A stretch of 64,000 bases of DNA from an alpha proteobacterium BAL199 (GCA_000171835.1 ABHC01000002.1:1-64000), one strand, 5' to 3'. Shown: positions 38,893-49,584, counted from the stretch's first letter. The notes: generated by a model not told the origin, from the letters alone. A program made the numbers and translations.

Positions 38893-38964
38893 GGGGTAAC
38901 GGCGGGAACGGCGATGGTGCGACGGCCTGTCGGAGGGATCAAGCGGGTGGGGTCTGTCAGAAGG

Positions 38965-39429
38965 TCAGGCCCGTGGCAGTTGGAACACCATGGCGCCGAT
39001 GAACCGGTTCACCCGCTGTCCGTCATCGGCCAGTGGCAGGATCAGGGTCTCGTAGGCTTTGTATTCCTGCCGCCGCCAGTCGACGGTGCCGTGCACCCGG
39101 ATCGGACGGCATTCGTCGCGAACCGTGCGGTATAGGTCGAGCCCCGCGGGCCCGAAGACTTCGCTGATCCGCTTGCCGGTGTTGTCGACACCGACGTGCT
39201 GGGTGATCTTGGTTCCGATCAGCGTGTAGCGAAAGTCGTTGTCCTCCGGAATGGCCTCGACCAGGAACATGCTGCCCAGCCAGTCTTTCATTTCCAGCGG
39301 ATCGAAATCGCCGCGGGCCGGCAGGGCATCCGATCGGCATTTGGCCTGCCACAGCTGATGGAGTCGCTGCAGCGCGGGGTCTTTCAGGGTCAGCGCACTG
39401 TCCCAAGCGCCCGGTTTTGGGCTCGTCAT
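38965..39429 (-). CDS. PAS_5-domain protein
   Basis: Single-domain protein of 154 residues from ATG 39429 (an upstream ATG at 39471 would give 168). The body resembles the PAS_5 family (PF07310), uncharacterised alphaproteobacterial PAS proteins: DPLEMKDWLGSMFLVEAI, FRYTLIGTKITQHVG and YKAYETLILPLADDG. No output domain, membrane segment or signal peptide is seen. It is likely a cytosolic sensor or ligand-binding module. Neighbours (CoA transferase, TauD dioxygenase) give no firm hint. Confidence 0.75.
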   Translation of the reverse strand: MTSPKPGAWDSALTLKDPALQRLHQLWQAKCRSDALPARGDFDPLEMKDWLGSMFLVEAIPEDNDFRYTLIGTKITQHVGVDNTGKRISEVFGPAGLDLYRTVRDECRPIRVHGTVDWRRQEYKAYETLILPLADDGQRVNRFIGAMVFQLPRA

Positions 39430-39592
39430 CGCTTCTGCCCAATCCGCGGTTGCCCGGTCACGGCGCCGCATGTTGTCGTTTCACCGGATCTTTCTCGGCG
39501 GATGACCTTTCCGACCGATTGCCAGGACGAATGGTGGCATCGTTCCGCCCGGGCATGCCAGATCGTTCCAATCGATTTTCGACCCTTGCCGA

Positions 39593-40450
39593 TCAGTCCC
39601 CGATTGGCGCTTCGCCTGCGAACGTCGTGCGCCACAGCAGGCGGCGGTGGCCGTCGTAGTCGTTGACGGCAAAGTGCAGGGTCATGCGGTTGTCCCAGAT
39701 CACCAGGTCGCCGGGCTGCCAGCGATGCCGGCAGCAGAACTCGGGCCGGGTCATATGGGCGTACAGCCGGGCCAGGACCGGGGCGCTCTCGGCCTCGGTC
39801 ATGCCGTCCAGTCGGATCGTGTAGATCGGGTTCAGGAACAGCGCCGCCCGGCCGCTGACCGGATGGCGGCGGACCATCGGGTGGGCAATCTCGCGGTCGG
39901 CCTCGGGGTCGCCGCGCGCGATCTTGATCGAACGGCTGGTCGCGACGGTCGGGGCGTGGCGCACGCCATAGGGCGCCCCGGTTTGGATCGCCCGGCGGCC
40001 GGCAATCAACGCGCGCAGATCGTCGGGCAGGGTGTCCCAGGCGGTCGCCTGATCGGCCCACAGGGTGTCGCCGCCGACCGGCGGCAGGTCGACCGCCTGC
40101 AGCAGCGAGCCGCCGGGTGGTCGTTCCAGGAACGAGAAGTCGGAATGCCAGTCGCCGCCGAAGGTGGAGATCCGGTGCTCGTCGGCCTCCTTCAGCACTG
40201 CGACCACGTCCGGGTCTTCGGCCGACGGCGCGATGTACGGCACCCGGAACAGGGGGCCGAACACCTCGGTAGCGCGCTTCAGAGCCGCCCCGTCGAGGAA
40301 CTGGCCGGGCAGGAACAGCACCAGTCGCTCGGCCAGGGCCGCGCGCAGAGCGTCGGCCAAGGCGTCGTCGATCGGACGCTTCAGGTCGATGCCGGTCAGC
40401 CGGGCGCCGAGCCGGGGTGTCACCGGCTCCAGGTCGAACGCTGCGGTCAT
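39593..40450 (-). CDS. TauD/TfdA-family Fe(II)/2-oxoglutarate dioxygenase
   Basis: Alpha-ketoglutarate-dependent dioxygenase of 285 residues. The iron-binding triad is visible: His and Asp in GGDWHSDFSFLERPP (about 98-112) and the distal His in NRMTLHFAVNDYDGHRR, with the 2-oxoglutarate Arg in RRLLWRTTF near the end. Taurine, 2,4-D or other alkylsulfonates and aryloxy acids are possible substrates; sequence does not decide. I chose ATG 40450 (MTAAFDLEP), which overlaps the LysE-family gene stop (ATGA), so exporter and oxygenase are probably cotranscribed. The frame is open upstream without homology. Confidence 0.88.
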   Translation of the reverse strand: MTAAFDLEPVTPRLGARLTGIDLKRPIDDALADALRAALAERLVLFLPGQFLDGAALKRATEVFGPLFRVPYIAPSAEDPDVVAVLKEADEHRISTFGGDWHSDFSFLERPPGGSLLQAVDLPPVGGDTLWADQATAWDTLPDDLRALIAGRRAIQTGAPYGVRHAPTVATSRSIKIARGDPEADREIAHPMVRRHPVSGRAALFLNPIYTIRLDGMTEAESAPVLARLYAHMTRPEFCCRHRWQPGDLVIWDNRMTLHFAVNDYDGHRRLLWRTTFAGEAPIGD

Positions 40451-41070
40451 CGGCCGGCGACCGCCAGCTTGATGCCGAAGCCGATCATCGCCAAGCCAGC
40501 GGCGCCCTCGAGCCATTTTCCGGCCTGCCGGTAGGCGCGGCGGGCCGGACCGCTGGCGAACACCAGGGCGACCAGCCCGTACCAGGCCAGGGTCTGACCC
40601 AGGATCAGCAGCACGGCGGCGACGTAGAAGCCGAACGGGGCGCCGGCGGGTACCGCGACCGCGAACACGCTGCTCCAGAACACCCCGGATTTCGGGTTGG
40701 CGAGATTGGTCAGCAGCCCGCGCCGATAGGGCGCCAGCGCGCTGGCGGCGGTGGCGCTTCCGAGGGTGGTTGCCGGTCGGCGCAGCCCGGACAGCAGGCG
40801 GATGCCGGCGTACATCAGGTAGAGGGCGCCGGCGATCCGCAGGGCCTGGAACAGGATCTCCGACTGGTGCAGCAGGATCGCGATGCCGCTGAGGGTCAGC
40901 ACCACCCAGATCCCGGTGGCCGTGGCGACCCCGGTGACCGCGCGGAACGCCAGGCCACGCGAATGGGCGGCGGCCAGATGGCTGACCACGACAGTGTTCG
41001 GTCCCGGTACCATCGCCGCCAGCAGGTGCAGCACAGCCAGGGCGGATCCGAACTCAAAGGCGGGGGGCAT
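40447..41070 (-). CDS. LysE/RhtB-family amino acid exporter
   Basis: Six-helix exporter of 207 residues. The N-terminal signature LHLLAAMVPGPNTVVVSHLA, containing the PGP motif, and the later LLTNLANPKSGVFWSS identify the LysE/RhtB family. Substrates may be amino acids or related metabolites. It lies upstream of the TauD-type gene on the minus strand with a four-base overlap. Confidence 0.9.
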   Translation of the reverse strand: MPPAFEFGSALAVLHLLAAMVPGPNTVVVSHLAAAHSRGLAFRAVTGVATATGIWVVLTLSGIAILLHQSEILFQALRIAGALYLMYAGIRLLSGLRRPATTLGSATAASALAPYRRGLLTNLANPKSGVFWSSVFAVAVPAGAPFGFYVAAVLLILGQTLAWYGLVALVFASGPARRAYRQAGKWLEGAAGLAMIGFGIKLAVAGR

Positions 41071-41131
41071 GGCCGGGACGCTCCGTCGATGACGGCTCAG
41101 CCTAGTCCCGTGCCGAGAGACGAGAAAGAGG

Positions 41132-42046
41132 CTAACCGACCCAGGCGATGAACAGCGGCAGGGTGACCGCGGCCATCGCCACCTGGGTGGTAAGGATCGC
41201 CGCCATTAGGGCATGATCGCCGCCGAGCGCGCGGGCGAATACGTAGGACGAGGCCGAACTGGGCAGGGCGTTGAACAGCACCGCGACCTGCAGGGCGACG
41301 CCGCTGAGCCCGAGCGGGCCGGCGAGCGCCAGGGTCAGCGCCGGCACCGCGACCAGCTTCAGCAGGTTGGACAGCAACAGCGGCGCCCAGCCGGTGCGCA
41401 GGGCCGAGAATCGCAGGCCGGCACCGACTGCGAGCAGGCCGAGCGCCAGGGCGCCGCGCCCCAACAGGTCCAGCCCGTCGGCGACCAGTTTGTGCAGGCC
41501 GATGCCGCTGGCGTTCAAGGCGATGCCGAGCAGGCAGGCGACGATGATCGGGTTCTTGGCCATCGAGGCCGCCACGACGCCGAGGTTGGCCGGCTTGTCG
41601 CCGATCATCCGGGTCAGGAACCAGACCGACAGGGCGTTCACCAGCGGGATCACCGCGGCGATGCCGACGGCGGCCAGCGCTACTCCGTCGTGCCCGTACA
41701 ACGCGCCGGCGGCGGCGATGCCGATGTAGGTGTTCTGGCGGATGGCACCCTGGATGACGCTGGTGTACGCGGCTCTGCCGATGCCGGTGATCCGTCGGAT
41801 TGCGACCAGGAGGCCGGTGACGATCAGCACCGCGCAGGCCATTGCCGTCACCATCGGGCCGATCTCGTAGCCGGTCAGGTCGGTGCCGCCGAGCTTGAGC
41901 ACCAGCAGGGCCGGCAGCAGCAGCCAGTAGGTGATCAACTCGATGCCGCGCCAGCCGTCCTCGCCGATCGGACCGATCGGCCGCAGGATCGCACCTACCA
42001 CGATCAGGCCGAACACCGGCGCCAGCGCGGCCAGGGTTGCGTTCAT
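41132..42046 (-). CDS. AEC-family transporter (auxin efflux carrier/malate permease fold)
   Basis: The 304-residue integral-membrane protein has about ten helices in two halves: N-terminal LAALAPVFGLIVVGAILRPI, then a mid-protein FLTRMIGDKPANLGVVAASMAKNPIIVACLLGIALN linker typical of AEC permeases. Substrates of bacterial members include malate, malonate and other carboxylates; here unknown. It is separated from ruvX by 24 bases on the same strand, which suggests cotranscription. Confidence 0.87.
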   Translation of the reverse strand: MNATLAALAPVFGLIVVGAILRPIGPIGEDGWRGIELITYWLLLPALLVLKLGGTDLTGYEIGPMVTAMACAVLIVTGLLVAIRRITGIGRAAYTSVIQGAIRQNTYIGIAAAGALYGHDGVALAAVGIAAVIPLVNALSVWFLTRMIGDKPANLGVVAASMAKNPIIVACLLGIALNASGIGLHKLVADGLDLLGRGALALGLLAVGAGLRFSALRTGWAPLLLSNLLKLVAVPALTLALAGPLGLSGVALQVAVLFNALPSSASSYVFARALGGDHALMAAILTTQVAMAAVTLPLFIAWVG

Positions 42047-42070
42047 GCCGTGGCGTTCAAGCGGTTGGGA

Positions 42071-42577
42071 CTACTCGGGAGTGGGCGGCGCGAACCCGGT
42101 GCTGCGCGGCTCGGGTTCCGGCAGGGCATCCAGGGCGGCCTGCAGGATCCAGGCGGCGGCAGCGGAGTCGATGGATTTCTTGCGTTGGCCGCGGGTCAGG
42201 TCGGCCTCGGAGATCATCGCGCGCTCGACTGCCTGGGTGCTCATCCGCTCGTCCTGGAATACCGTCGGCAGGTCGTGACGCAGAAGCAGTTCGGCCGTCA
42301 GGTCGCGAGTCGACTGGCAACGCGGTCCTTCGGTGCCGTCCATGTTCAGCGGCAGGCCGACGACGAACCCGCCGATGTTGCGACTGCCCACCAGCGCCAG
42401 GATCTCCGCCGCGTCCTCGGAGAACTTGCGGCGGCGAATGATGGTGACCGGCGAGGCGACGCGCAGGGCGGCGTCCGACACCGCAATGCCGATGGTTTTG
42501 GTGCCGAAATCCAGGCCCATCAGCCTCGCGCCGGGGCCGAGCAGGCGGTGCAGGTCGGCAGGCTTGCAGATGGCCAT
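42071..42577 (-). CDS. ruvX: RuvX/YqgF-family Holliday-junction resolvase-like nuclease
   Basis: RNase H-fold protein of 168 residues implicated in 16S rRNA 5' maturation and Holliday-junction resolution. The motif [17 protein letters not shown] holds the first catalytic Asp, [15 protein letters not shown] follows, and the C-terminal [16 protein letters not shown] holds the last Asp. I chose ATG 42577 ([12 protein letters not shown]); the frame is open further upstream only because it runs antisense through gatC. It diverges from gatC with 84 bases between starts. The ruvX/gatC divergence is common in Alphaproteobacteria. Confidence 0.92.
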   Translation of the reverse strand: MAICKPADLHRLLGPGARLMGLDFGTKTIGIAVSDAALRVASPVTIIRRRKFSEDAAEILALVGSRNIGGFVVGLPLNMDGTEGPRCQSTRDLTAELLLRHDLPTVFQDERMSTQAVERAMISEADLTRGQRKKSIDSAAAAWILQAALDALPEPEPRSTGFAPPTPE

Positions 42578-42661
42578 GGTGGGTGTTAGCTTCCGCGCTC
42601 CGAAACGGCGGAAATCCGCCGTTTTCCAGTTTTCATGTTTGTCTGGAACGGTCTTTACCCT

Positions 42662-42949
42662 ATGTCGCTCGACAAGGCCACCGTCGCGTCCATCGCGACA
42701 CTCGCCCGCCTTCGTGTTCCGGAGGATCGTCTGGAGCCGATGGTCGCCGATCTGAACGCAATCCTCGGCTTCGTCGAGCAGCTCAATCAGGTCGACACCG
42801 ACGGGGTAGAGCCGCTTGCCAGCGTTACCGGCCACTCGCTGCCGCAGCGCGAGGACGCGGTGACCGACGGCGGCTATCCCGACCGGGTGACGGCGAACGC
42901 GCCGGACGGCGGCAACGGCTTCTACGCGGTGCCGAAGGTGGTCGAGTGA
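42662..42949 (+). CDS. gatC: Asp-tRNA(Asn)/Glu-tRNA(Gln) amidotransferase subunit C
   Basis: The 95-residue GatC clamps GatA and GatB together. The canonical opening [20 protein letters not shown] and the closing FYAVPKVVE are complete. I chose ATG 42662; an upstream ATG at 42635 (MFVWNGLYP) is in frame but not family-like. The stop overlaps the gatA start (TGATG). Confidence 0.95.
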   Translation: MSLDKATVASIATLARLRVPEDRLEPMVADLNAILGFVEQLNQVDTDGVEPLASVTGHSLPQREDAVTDGGYPDRVTANAPDGGNGFYAVPKVVE

Positions 42950-44430
42950 TGGCCGGTATCCTCGACCTCGATCTCGTCGCCGCCCGCGATGCCCTGCGCG
43001 CCCGCGAGATCTCCAGCACCGAGCTGACGTCGGCCTATCTGTCGCGGATCGAAGCGACTGCCGATCTGAACGCTTATATCACCGTGACCGCCGACAAGGC
43101 GCAGGCGATGGCCAAGGCGTCGGACGAACGGCTGGCCAAGGGCGAGGGCGGGGGGCTGGAAGGCCTGCCGATCGCGGTGAAGGACCTGTTCTGCACCGAA
43201 GGCGTGCTGACCACCGCGGCGTCGCACATCCTCGACGGCTTCAAGCCGACCTATGAGTCGACGGTGACCGGCAATCTGTGGAGCGCCGGCGCGGTCATGC
43301 TCGGCAAGACCAATCTGGACGAGTTCGCCATGGGTTCCTCCAGTGCTACGTCCTACTACGGACCGCCCGTCAATCCGTGGCGCGGCGCCCAGGACAGCGA
43401 AACCAGGTTGGTTCCCGGCGGCTCGTCGGGCGGTTCGGCCGCTGCGGTTTCCGGCTGGGCGGCCTTGGCCGCGACCGGTACCGACACCGGCGGGTCGATC
43501 CGCCAGCCGGCCAGCTTGACCGGCATCGTCGGTATGAAGCCGAGCTATGGCCGCTGCTCGCGCTGGGGAATCGTGGCGTTCGCTTCGTCGCTCGACCAAG
43601 CCGGGCCGATGACCCGCACGGTGCACGATGCGGCGGTCATGCTGAGCGCGATGGCCGGTCACGACCCGAAAGACTCGACCTCGGCCGCCGAGCCGCTGCC
43701 GGATCTGGAGGCGACTCTGGACAGCGGGGTGAAGGGCCTGCGGATCGGCGTGCCGGCCGAGTACCGGGTCGACGGCATGCCGACCGAGATCAGCGAGATC
43801 TGGGCCAAGGGCATCGCGTGGCTGAAGGACGCGGGCGCGGAGATCATCGACATCTCGCTGCCGCACACCCAGTACGCACTGGCGACCTACTACATCATCG
43901 CCCCGGCCGAGGCGTCGTCGAACCTCGCGCGCTACGACGGCGTGCGCTACGGACTGCGGGTCGACGGCGGCAGCCTGGACGAGATGTACGCCAACACCCG
44001 CGGCGAAGGCTTCGGTGCCGAGGTGCAGCGCCGCGTCCTGATTGGCACGTACGTGCTGTCGGCCGGTTACTACGACGCCTATTACCGCAAGGCCCAGCGG
44101 GTCCGCACCTTGATCCGCCGCGACTTTGACGAGGCGTTCGGCAAGGTCGACGCGATCCTGACGCCGACCGCCCCGTCGGACGCCTTCGCGATCGGCGCCA
44201 ACGAGGACGACCCGGTGAAGATGTACCTGAATGACGTGTTCACGGTGCCCGCCAGCCTCGCCGGCCTGCCGGGCCTGTCAGTGCCGGCCGGCCTGTCGGC
44301 GCGTGGCTTGCCGCTGGGCCTGCAGGTGCTGGGTCGGATGTTCGACGAGCCGATGGTGCTGCGGGTCGGTCGGGCAATCGAGAAGGCTGCGACCTTCACC
44401 TCTCGCCCTGCCATGCTGGAGGGAATCTGA
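42949..44430 (+). CDS. gatA: Asp-tRNA(Asn)/Glu-tRNA(Gln) amidotransferase subunit A
   Basis: Glutaminase subunit supplying ammonia for amidation of misacylated Glu-tRNA(Gln) or Asp-tRNA(Asn). The amidase-signature triad is visible: Lys78 in [13 protein letters not shown], the cis-Ser in [14 protein letters not shown] and the nucleophile Ser in [13 protein letters not shown]. Length is 493 residues from ATG 42949, sharing bases with the gatC stop. An in-frame extension upstream overlaps gatC and is not real. Presence of gatCAB implies the indirect route to Gln-tRNA and/or Asn-tRNA. Confidence 0.96.
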   Translation: MAGILDLDLVAARDALRAREISSTELTSAYLSRIEATADLNAYITVTADKAQAMAKASDERLAKGEGGGLEGLPIAVKDLFCTEGVLTTAASHILDGFKPTYESTVTGNLWSAGAVMLGKTNLDEFAMGSSSATSYYGPPVNPWRGAQDSETRLVPGGSSGGSAAAVSGWAALAATGTDTGGSIRQPASLTGIVGMKPSYGRCSRWGIVAFASSLDQAGPMTRTVHDAAVMLSAMAGHDPKDSTSAAEPLPDLEATLDSGVKGLRIGVPAEYRVDGMPTEISEIWAKGIAWLKDAGAEIIDISLPHTQYALATYYIIAPAEASSNLARYDGVRYGLRVDGGSLDEMYANTRGEGFGAEVQRRVLIGTYVLSAGYYDAYYRKAQRVRTLIRRDFDEAFGKVDAILTPTAPSDAFAIGANEDDPVKMYLNDVFTVPASLAGLPGLSVPAGLSARGLPLGLQVLGRMFDEPMVLRVGRAIEKAATFTSRPAMLEGI

Positions 44431-44433
44431 GCC

Positions 44434-45906
44434 ATGTCTGAGCCGTATCGCATCCAGGGCGAGACCGGGGCCTGGGAAGTGGTGATCGGGCTGGAGGTCC
44501 ACGCCCAGGTGATCTCCAAGTCCAAGCTGTTCTCCGGCTCGGCGACCACCTTCGGCGCCGGTGCCAACACCCAAGTCAGTCTGGTCGACGCCGCCATGCC
44601 GGGCATGCTGCCGGTGATCAACCGCGAGTGCGTCGATCAGGCGGTGCGCACCGGCCTGGCGCTGGAAGCGAAAATCAATCCGGTCAGCGTGTTCGACCGC
44701 AAGAACTACTTCTACGCCGACCTGCCGCAGGGCTATCAGATTAGCCAGTACGAGCAGCCGATCGTCGGCGAGGGCGTGGTCCATCTCGACCTGCCGGACA
44801 GCGAGACCAAGGAAGTCGGGATCGAGCGCCTGCACCTGGAGCAGGACGCCGGCAAGTCGCTGCACGACCAGCACCCGTCGAAGTCGTACATCGACCTGAA
44901 CCGGTCGGGCGTCGCGCTGATGGAGATCGTTTCCAAGCCGGACCTGCGTTCGCCGGAGGATACCGCCGCCTACATCAAGAAGCTGCGCTCGATCCTGCGC
45001 TACATCGGCACCTGCGACGGCAACATGCAGGAAGGCTCGATGCGTTGCGACGTGAACGTGTCGGTGCGCAAACCTGGCGACGAATACGGTACGCGCTGCG
45101 AGATCAAGAACGTCAACTCGATCCGCTTCGTCCAGCAGGCGATCGAATACGAGGCGCGCCGTCAGGTCGAGGTCCTGGAGGAGGGCGGCAGCATCAAGCA
45201 GGAAACCCGGCTGTTCGACGCCAACCGGGGTGAGACCCGCTCGATGCGTTCCAAGGAAGACGCCCACGACTACCGCTACTTCCCGGACCCCGACCTGCTG
45301 CCGCTGAAGCTCGACCCGGCGCGGGTCGAGGCGCTGAAGGCGGCGCTGCCGGAACTGCCGGACGTCAAGAAGGCTCGGTTCATCGCCGAGTACGGCCTGT
45401 CGGTCTATGACGCCTCCTCGCTGATCGAAGAGCGGGCGATCGCAGACTGGTATGAGGCCTTGGTCAAGGGCGGCAACGGCAAGCGCGACCCGAAGATCGC
45501 GGCCAACTGGACGATCTCCGAGCTGTTCGGCGCGTTGAACAAGGCAGGCTTCGATCTCGCCGACAGCCCGGTATCGGCCGACGCGTTGGGCGGGCTGATT
45601 GACCTGATCGGCGACGGCACGATCTCCGGCCGGATCGCCAAGGACGTGTTCGCCGAGATGTTTGAGACCGGCAAGGACGCTGCCGCGATCGTCGAGGAGA
45701 AGGGGCTGCGCCAGGTCTCCGACACCGGCGCGATCGAGGCGATCGTCGATGCCGTCCTGGCCGAGAATCAGGACAAGGTCGCCGAGTTCCGGTCCGGTAA
45801 GGACAAGCTGTTCGGATTCTTCGTCGGCCAGACCATGAAGCGCTCGGGCGGCAAGGCCAATCCTGGCATGGTCAACGAACTGCTGAAGGCCAAGCTGACA
45901 GGATGA
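44434..45906 (+). CDS. gatB: Asp-tRNA(Asn)/Glu-tRNA(Gln) amidotransferase subunit B
   Basis: Kinase and tRNA-binding subunit. [20 protein letters not shown] opens the cradle domain. The region [20 protein letters not shown] is the GatB signature, and the C-terminal YqeY-like tail domain occupies about 400-490 ([20 protein letters not shown]). The 490-residue length is normal. It starts three bases after the gatA stop. A perfect GATGAC-CGCA-GTCATC hairpin straddles the stop (45902-45917) but has no T tract. Confidence 0.96.
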   Translation: MSEPYRIQGETGAWEVVIGLEVHAQVISKSKLFSGSATTFGAGANTQVSLVDAAMPGMLPVINRECVDQAVRTGLALEAKINPVSVFDRKNYFYADLPQGYQISQYEQPIVGEGVVHLDLPDSETKEVGIERLHLEQDAGKSLHDQHPSKSYIDLNRSGVALMEIVSKPDLRSPEDTAAYIKKLRSILRYIGTCDGNMQEGSMRCDVNVSVRKPGDEYGTRCEIKNVNSIRFVQQAIEYEARRQVEVLEEGGSIKQETRLFDANRGETRSMRSKEDAHDYRYFPDPDLLPLKLDPARVEALKAALPELPDVKKARFIAEYGLSVYDASSLIEERAIADWYEALVKGGNGKRDPKIAANWTISELFGALNKAGFDLADSPVSADALGGLIDLIGDGTISGRIAKDVFAEMFETGKDAAAIVEEKGLRQVSDTGAIEAIVDAVLAENQDKVAEFRSGKDKLFGFFVGQTMKRSGGKANPGMVNELLKAKLTG

Positions 45907-46006
45907 CCGCAGTCATCAGATGACCGTGAGTTGACCTACAAGGTCGAGACCCGAGGTTCGCGCTGCGGTAGTCTTTCGCCGGTCGAAACGATCGGGGAAC
46001 GAGGCA

Positions 46007-46336
46007 ATGGGGCAGTCATTCCGGATCACCGCCGCATCCGTCGTGGTCGGTATCACACTGGGCTCGCTCGCCGCACTCGCCGCCGAGAGCCGCGTGGTGC
46101 AGACCGGGAAGGCGTTTGAGCCGAAGGCGCTGACCGTCAAGGCCGGAGACACCGTCACCTTCGTCAACGAAGACTTCTACGACCACAACGTCTATTCGGA
46201 GTCCACCGGCAACGTCTTCAACCTCGGCATCCAGCCGCCGGGCCAGACCAACGGCGTGACCCTGGCGACGGCAGGTATCGTCGACGTGCGCTGCCGGATC
46301 CATCCGAAGATGAAGCTGGTCGTGACTGTCGAATAG
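46007..46336 (+). CDS. Exported cupredoxin (plastocyanin-like blue copper protein)
   Basis: Small periplasmic protein of 109 residues. The signal peptide (about 1-26, ending LAALAAES) precedes a cupredoxin domain with type-1 copper ligands: His in [10 protein letters not shown] and the Cys-x-x-His-x-x-x-Met end loop ([11 protein letters not shown]). Such proteins shuttle electrons; the partner here is unknown. The ATG follows CGAGGCA. It sits 22 bases before a hybrid sensor kinase on the same strand, raising the possibility of redox or copper-related signalling, which is inference. Confidence 0.87.
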   Translation: MGQSFRITAASVVVGITLGSLAALAAESRVVQTGKAFEPKALTVKAGDTVTFVNEDFYDHNVYSESTGNVFNLGIQPPGQTNGVTLATAGIVDVRCRIHPKMKLVVTVE

Positions 46337-46358
46337 TCGGTGGCCGAGAGGACAGGGC

Positions 46359-48590
46359 ATGTCCATCCGGATCAAGCTTCTTGGGGCGTTCCTGGTCGCT
46401 GTCGTCGCGGCGGCGGCTCTGGCGGCGGTGGCCTTGACCGCGACCTGGTCGCTCGCCGACCTCGCCCAGCGGCTGTACGACCAGCCGCTGCAGGCCATCA
46501 GCCACGCTCGGTCCGCCCAGACCGCCTTCGCGGTCATGCAGCGCGCCGACACGCCTGAGGAGCGGGCCGAACGGCACGAGCAACTGGTCTCGGACCTGGC
46601 GGTGGTGGCGGAACGGTCCCAGTCCGATGCGATGCGCGGCCTCGCCGGTACGATCGGCGCCGATGTCGGCGTATGGGCAAGCTTGCCGGACGAAGCGCCG
46701 ACACGCGTGGATCAGGCGGCCGAGATCCGTGAGAAGCTGGAGATTCTGGTCGAGGCGGCGGCCTCCGGCGGTTTCCGGTTCTGGCTGGAGGCCGAACGGC
46801 TGATCGAGCAGACCAAGACCTTCACCTTGGCGGTCGTCGCGGTGGTGGCGGCCGCTGCGCTGGCGGTGGCGGCCTGGATGATCCAGACGATCGTGCGGCC
46901 GCTCGGTCGCATGGAGCGGTCTATGACGGCGCTGGCGGGCGGCGAGCGTGACGTAGCTGTGCCCGACCTTGGCCGGCGCGACGAGGTCGGCGCAATGGCC
47001 GCTGCCCTGGCGGTGTTCAAGGACGCGATGGCCGAAGTGCGCGACGCCAAGGAGCGAGCGGAGGCGGCAACCCGCGCGAAGTCCGAGTTCCTGGCGATGA
47101 TGAGCCATGAGATCCGCACGCCGATGAACGGAGTCATCGGCATGACCCGCCTGCTGCTGGACGGCGATCTTGCGGCACGCGACCGGGAGACGGCGGGGGT
47201 GGTGCTGGAATCCGGCGAAGCGCTGATGACGATCCTGAACGACATCCTCGACCTGTCGAAGCTGGAGGCCGGGCGGCTCGAGTTGGAGGTGATCGACTTC
47301 GACGTGCGCCGATTGGTCGAGGGAACGGTGACGCTGATGAGCGGCCGGGCCTCGGAGAAGGGGCTGGCATTGCAGGCCCGAGTGGCCGACGACATGCCGC
47401 AATACCTTCGCGGCGATGCCGGCCGATTGCGCCAGGTGGTTCTGAACCTCGTCGGCAACGCCGTGAAGTTCACCGACGCTGGATCGGTCACCGTGCGGGT
47501 GACGCGCTCTGGCTCCGACCAAACGACGGTGCCACTGGTTCTCGAGGTAATTGATACCGGGATTGGCATGGACGAGACCGCGCGGTCCCGACTGTTCCAG
47601 GAATTCGCCCAGGCCGACGCCTCGATCGCCCGGCGATACGGTGGCACCGGCCTGGGGCTGTCGATCTCCAAGAGGGTCGTCGACCGGATGGGCGGTGCCA
47701 TTGAGGTGGACAGTGCGTCAGGCCGGGGCTCCACGTTCCGGGTTCATTTGTCGATTCCGGAGGGCGTCGCGCCGACGGCGGACTCCGATGACGAAATCCA
47801 GCACCTGCGTCCGCTGCATGTGCTGGTTGCCGAGGACAACATCGTGAACCAGAGGGTCGCCCGCGGCCTGCTGGAGAAGCGCGGCCATCGGGTCACCGTG
47901 GTGCCGGACGGGGCGCAGGCGGTGGCCGCCGTGGCGGCCGGCGGGGTGGATGTCGTGCTGATGGATCTGCACATGCCGGAACTGGACGGCATCGGCGCAA
48001 CCAAGGCGATTCGAGCGCTCGACGGAGCGTTGGCATCTGTGCCGATCGTCGCAGCCACCGCCGGTGCGATGGAGCATGAGGTCCGGGCGTGTCTCAATGC
48101 CGGCATGGACGCCACGGTGGCCAAGCCGATCGACCCGCGCGCGCTGTTCCGTACGTTGGCGCGTGTAGTGGCCGACGCTGCGACACAAGTGGACGAGTTC
48201 GGCGAGCCGGATCCCGTCGCACTGCTGGAAGCGGGTACCGGGGCGTTCGAACCGGCGATCTACGATGCCCTGGCCGAGCAACTCGGCGTCGAGATGGTGC
48301 AGGAACTGGTGATGGCCTTCGAGGAAACGGCCCGCGAGGCGCTGACGGCGATGGCGGCAGCCCGGGACGGCAGTGAAGCTGGCCATATGTTGGACGCCGC
48401 CCATGGACTGAAGAGCGCAGCCGGCTCTATCGGCCTGCGCACAGCGTGGCGGGCGGCATCTGCGGTTGAAGAGGCGGCATCCGCGGGGCATATGCAGGAA
48501 GCGGTGGCGGGCTGCGAGGCGTTGCCGGTCGCCGTCGAGCAGGGACTTGCCGCCCTGCGCGCCCACGCCCTCAGGACCGCCGCCGAATGA
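46359..48590 (+). CDS. Hybrid sensor histidine kinase with receiver and HPt domains
   Basis: Membrane-bound phosphorelay kinase of 743 residues. It has TM1 (about 8-30), a roughly 120-residue periplasmic sensor without recognisable fold, TM2 (about 152-175), HAMP (about 176-230), HisKA with phospho-His250 in [15 protein letters not shown], HATPase (about 355-475; DTGIGM and [11 protein letters not shown] motifs), a receiver with Asp536 in [13 protein letters not shown], and an HPt domain with His682 in [14 protein letters not shown]. All phosphotransfer residues are intact, so a complete His-Asp-His relay is in one chain. The final acceptor is probably the next gene, whose ATG overlaps its stop. 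Confidence 0.92.
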   Translation: MSIRIKLLGAFLVAVVAAAALAAVALTATWSLADLAQRLYDQPLQAISHARSAQTAFAVMQRADTPEERAERHEQLVSDLAVVAERSQSDAMRGLAGTIGADVGVWASLPDEAPTRVDQAAEIREKLEILVEAAASGGFRFWLEAERLIEQTKTFTLAVVAVVAAAALAVAAWMIQTIVRPLGRMERSMTALAGGERDVAVPDLGRRDEVGAMAAALAVFKDAMAEVRDAKERAEAATRAKSEFLAMMSHEIRTPMNGVIGMTRLLLDGDLAARDRETAGVVLESGEALMTILNDILDLSKLEAGRLELEVIDFDVRRLVEGTVTLMSGRASEKGLALQARVADDMPQYLRGDAGRLRQVVLNLVGNAVKFTDAGSVTVRVTRSGSDQTTVPLVLEVIDTGIGMDETARSRLFQEFAQADASIARRYGGTGLGLSISKRVVDRMGGAIEVDSASGRGSTFRVHLSIPEGVAPTADSDDEIQHLRPLHVLVAEDNIVNQRVARGLLEKRGHRVTVVPDGAQAVAAVAAGGVDVVLMDLHMPELDGIGATKAIRALDGALASVPIVAATAGAMEHEVRACLNAGMDATVAKPIDPRALFRTLARVVADAATQVDEFGEPDPVALLEAGTGAFEPAIYDALAEQLGVEMVQELVMAFEETAREALTAMAAARDGSEAGHMLDAAHGLKSAAGSIGLRTAWRAASAVEEAASAGHMQEAVAGCEALPVAVEQGLAALRAHALRTAAE

Positions 48591-49009
48591 CCATCGACCC
48601 CGACCGCCCGTTGTCGCCGAAGCCGCTGCCGACCTACGCCGGGTTGCGGGTGCTGCTGGCCGAGGACGAGCCGATGGCGACCAAGCTTGCCCAGGGCGCG
48701 CTGAAGGTCATGGGCATCACCGACATCGTGGCGGTCCGCGACGGCGAGCAGGCGCTGGCGGTCCTGGAGCACGAACAAGGCCGGTTCCAGCTGATCGTGT
48801 CGGACTGGAACATGCCGAGGATGTCCGGCCTGGAGTTCCTGAAGGCGGTCCGGCGGCGCTTTCCACACATGAAGTTTGTGATGCTGACCGGCAAGGCAAC
48901 CAGCGATTTCGTGGTGGCGGCGCGCGAGCACGGCGTCGATGCCTATGTTGTCAAGCCGTTCAGCCCGAACCAGCTGCGCCGGAAGATCGAATCGCTGTTC
49001 ACGTTCTGA
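48587..49009 (+). CDS. CheY-like single-domain response regulator
   Basis: Receiver of 140 residues with a 19-residue Pro-rich N-terminal extension. Acidic pocket AEDEPMATK, phospho-acceptor Asp in [17 protein letters not shown], Thr in VMLTGKA and Lys in [11 protein letters not shown] are present. No output domain. It overlaps the hybrid kinase by four bases (ATGA), so it is the likely terminal acceptor of that phosphorelay and would act by protein-protein contact. Confidence 0.9.
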   Translation: MTIDPDRPLSPKPLPTYAGLRVLLAEDEPMATKLAQGALKVMGITDIVAVRDGEQALAVLEHEQGRFQLIVSDWNMPRMSGLEFLKAVRRRFPHMKFVMLTGKATSDFVVAAREHGVDAYVVKPFSPNQLRRKIESLFTF

Positions 49010-49010
49010 G

Positions 49011-49502
49011 ATGAGCGGGCCGGCTGACATATGGACGGTCGGCCATTCCAACCATCCGCTCGAGCGTTTCTTGGCTCTCCTGAAGTCGACCGGTGTGACG
49101 GCGATCGCCGATGTCCGGTCGGCGCCGTATTCCCGACGTTTCAAGTACTTCAACCGCGAGCCATTGCGCACCGCCCTGTCCAGCGTCGGGGTCGCCTATG
49201 TCTGGCTGGGTGACGCACTCGGCGGCAAGCACGCGGGCGGTGCAACACCGCCGGCCGAGGCGGTGACCCAGGCACTCGACCGGCTGGCCGATGGCGCGGA
49301 GCGCTACCGGGTTGCCCTGATGTGCGCGGAAGCCGATCCGGCGCAGTGCCACCGTGCCCGGCTGGTAGCGCCACTGCTGGTGGCGCGCGGGCATGCGGTC
49401 AGGCATCTGCGCGCCGATGGGACGCTGGAGGAGCACGATTCGGTACAGGTACGGATTGCCGGGCGCGACCGGACCGACCCTCGGCAGGACAGCCTGTTGT
49501 AG
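49011..49502 (+). CDS. DUF488 family protein
   Basis: The 163-residue DUF488 protein starts one base after the response-regulator stop. Family hallmarks are present: IWTVGHSNHPLERFLALL at the N-terminus, ADVRSAPYSRRFKYFN, and the Cys-rich end ALMCAEADPAQCHRARLV with the conserved CAE...CHR arrangement. The function of the family is unresolved (proposed nucleic-acid-related). The frame is open to 48939 but that part overlaps the regulator. It converges on the HD-domain gene. Confidence 0.85.
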   Translation: MSGPADIWTVGHSNHPLERFLALLKSTGVTAIADVRSAPYSRRFKYFNREPLRTALSSVGVAYVWLGDALGGKHAGGATPPAEAVTQALDRLADGAERYRVALMCAEADPAQCHRARLVAPLLVARGHAVRHLRADGTLEEHDSVQVRIAGRDRTDPRQDSLL

Positions 49503-49507
49503 TCAAG

Positions 49508-49522
49508 GCGCACGCTGTGCGC
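49508..49522. terminator. Weak hairpin between convergent DUF488 and HD genes
   Basis: Perfect GCGCAC-GCT-GTGCGC stem (six base pairs, three-base loop) just after the DUF488 stop. No T tract follows on either side, so intrinsic termination is doubtful; position between convergent genes is the only other support. Confidence 0.3.
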
Positions 49523-49584
49523 TCCGGTCGGAATGTTTCCGGTCGGCGAAGTCGCCGTCACCTGCCGACAACTGGTTACCCCGG

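Noticed and set aside
45902-45917. GATGAC-CGCA-GTCATC hairpin at the gatB stop as a terminator
   Set aside because: Short stem with no T tract and overlapping coding sequence; more likely chance.
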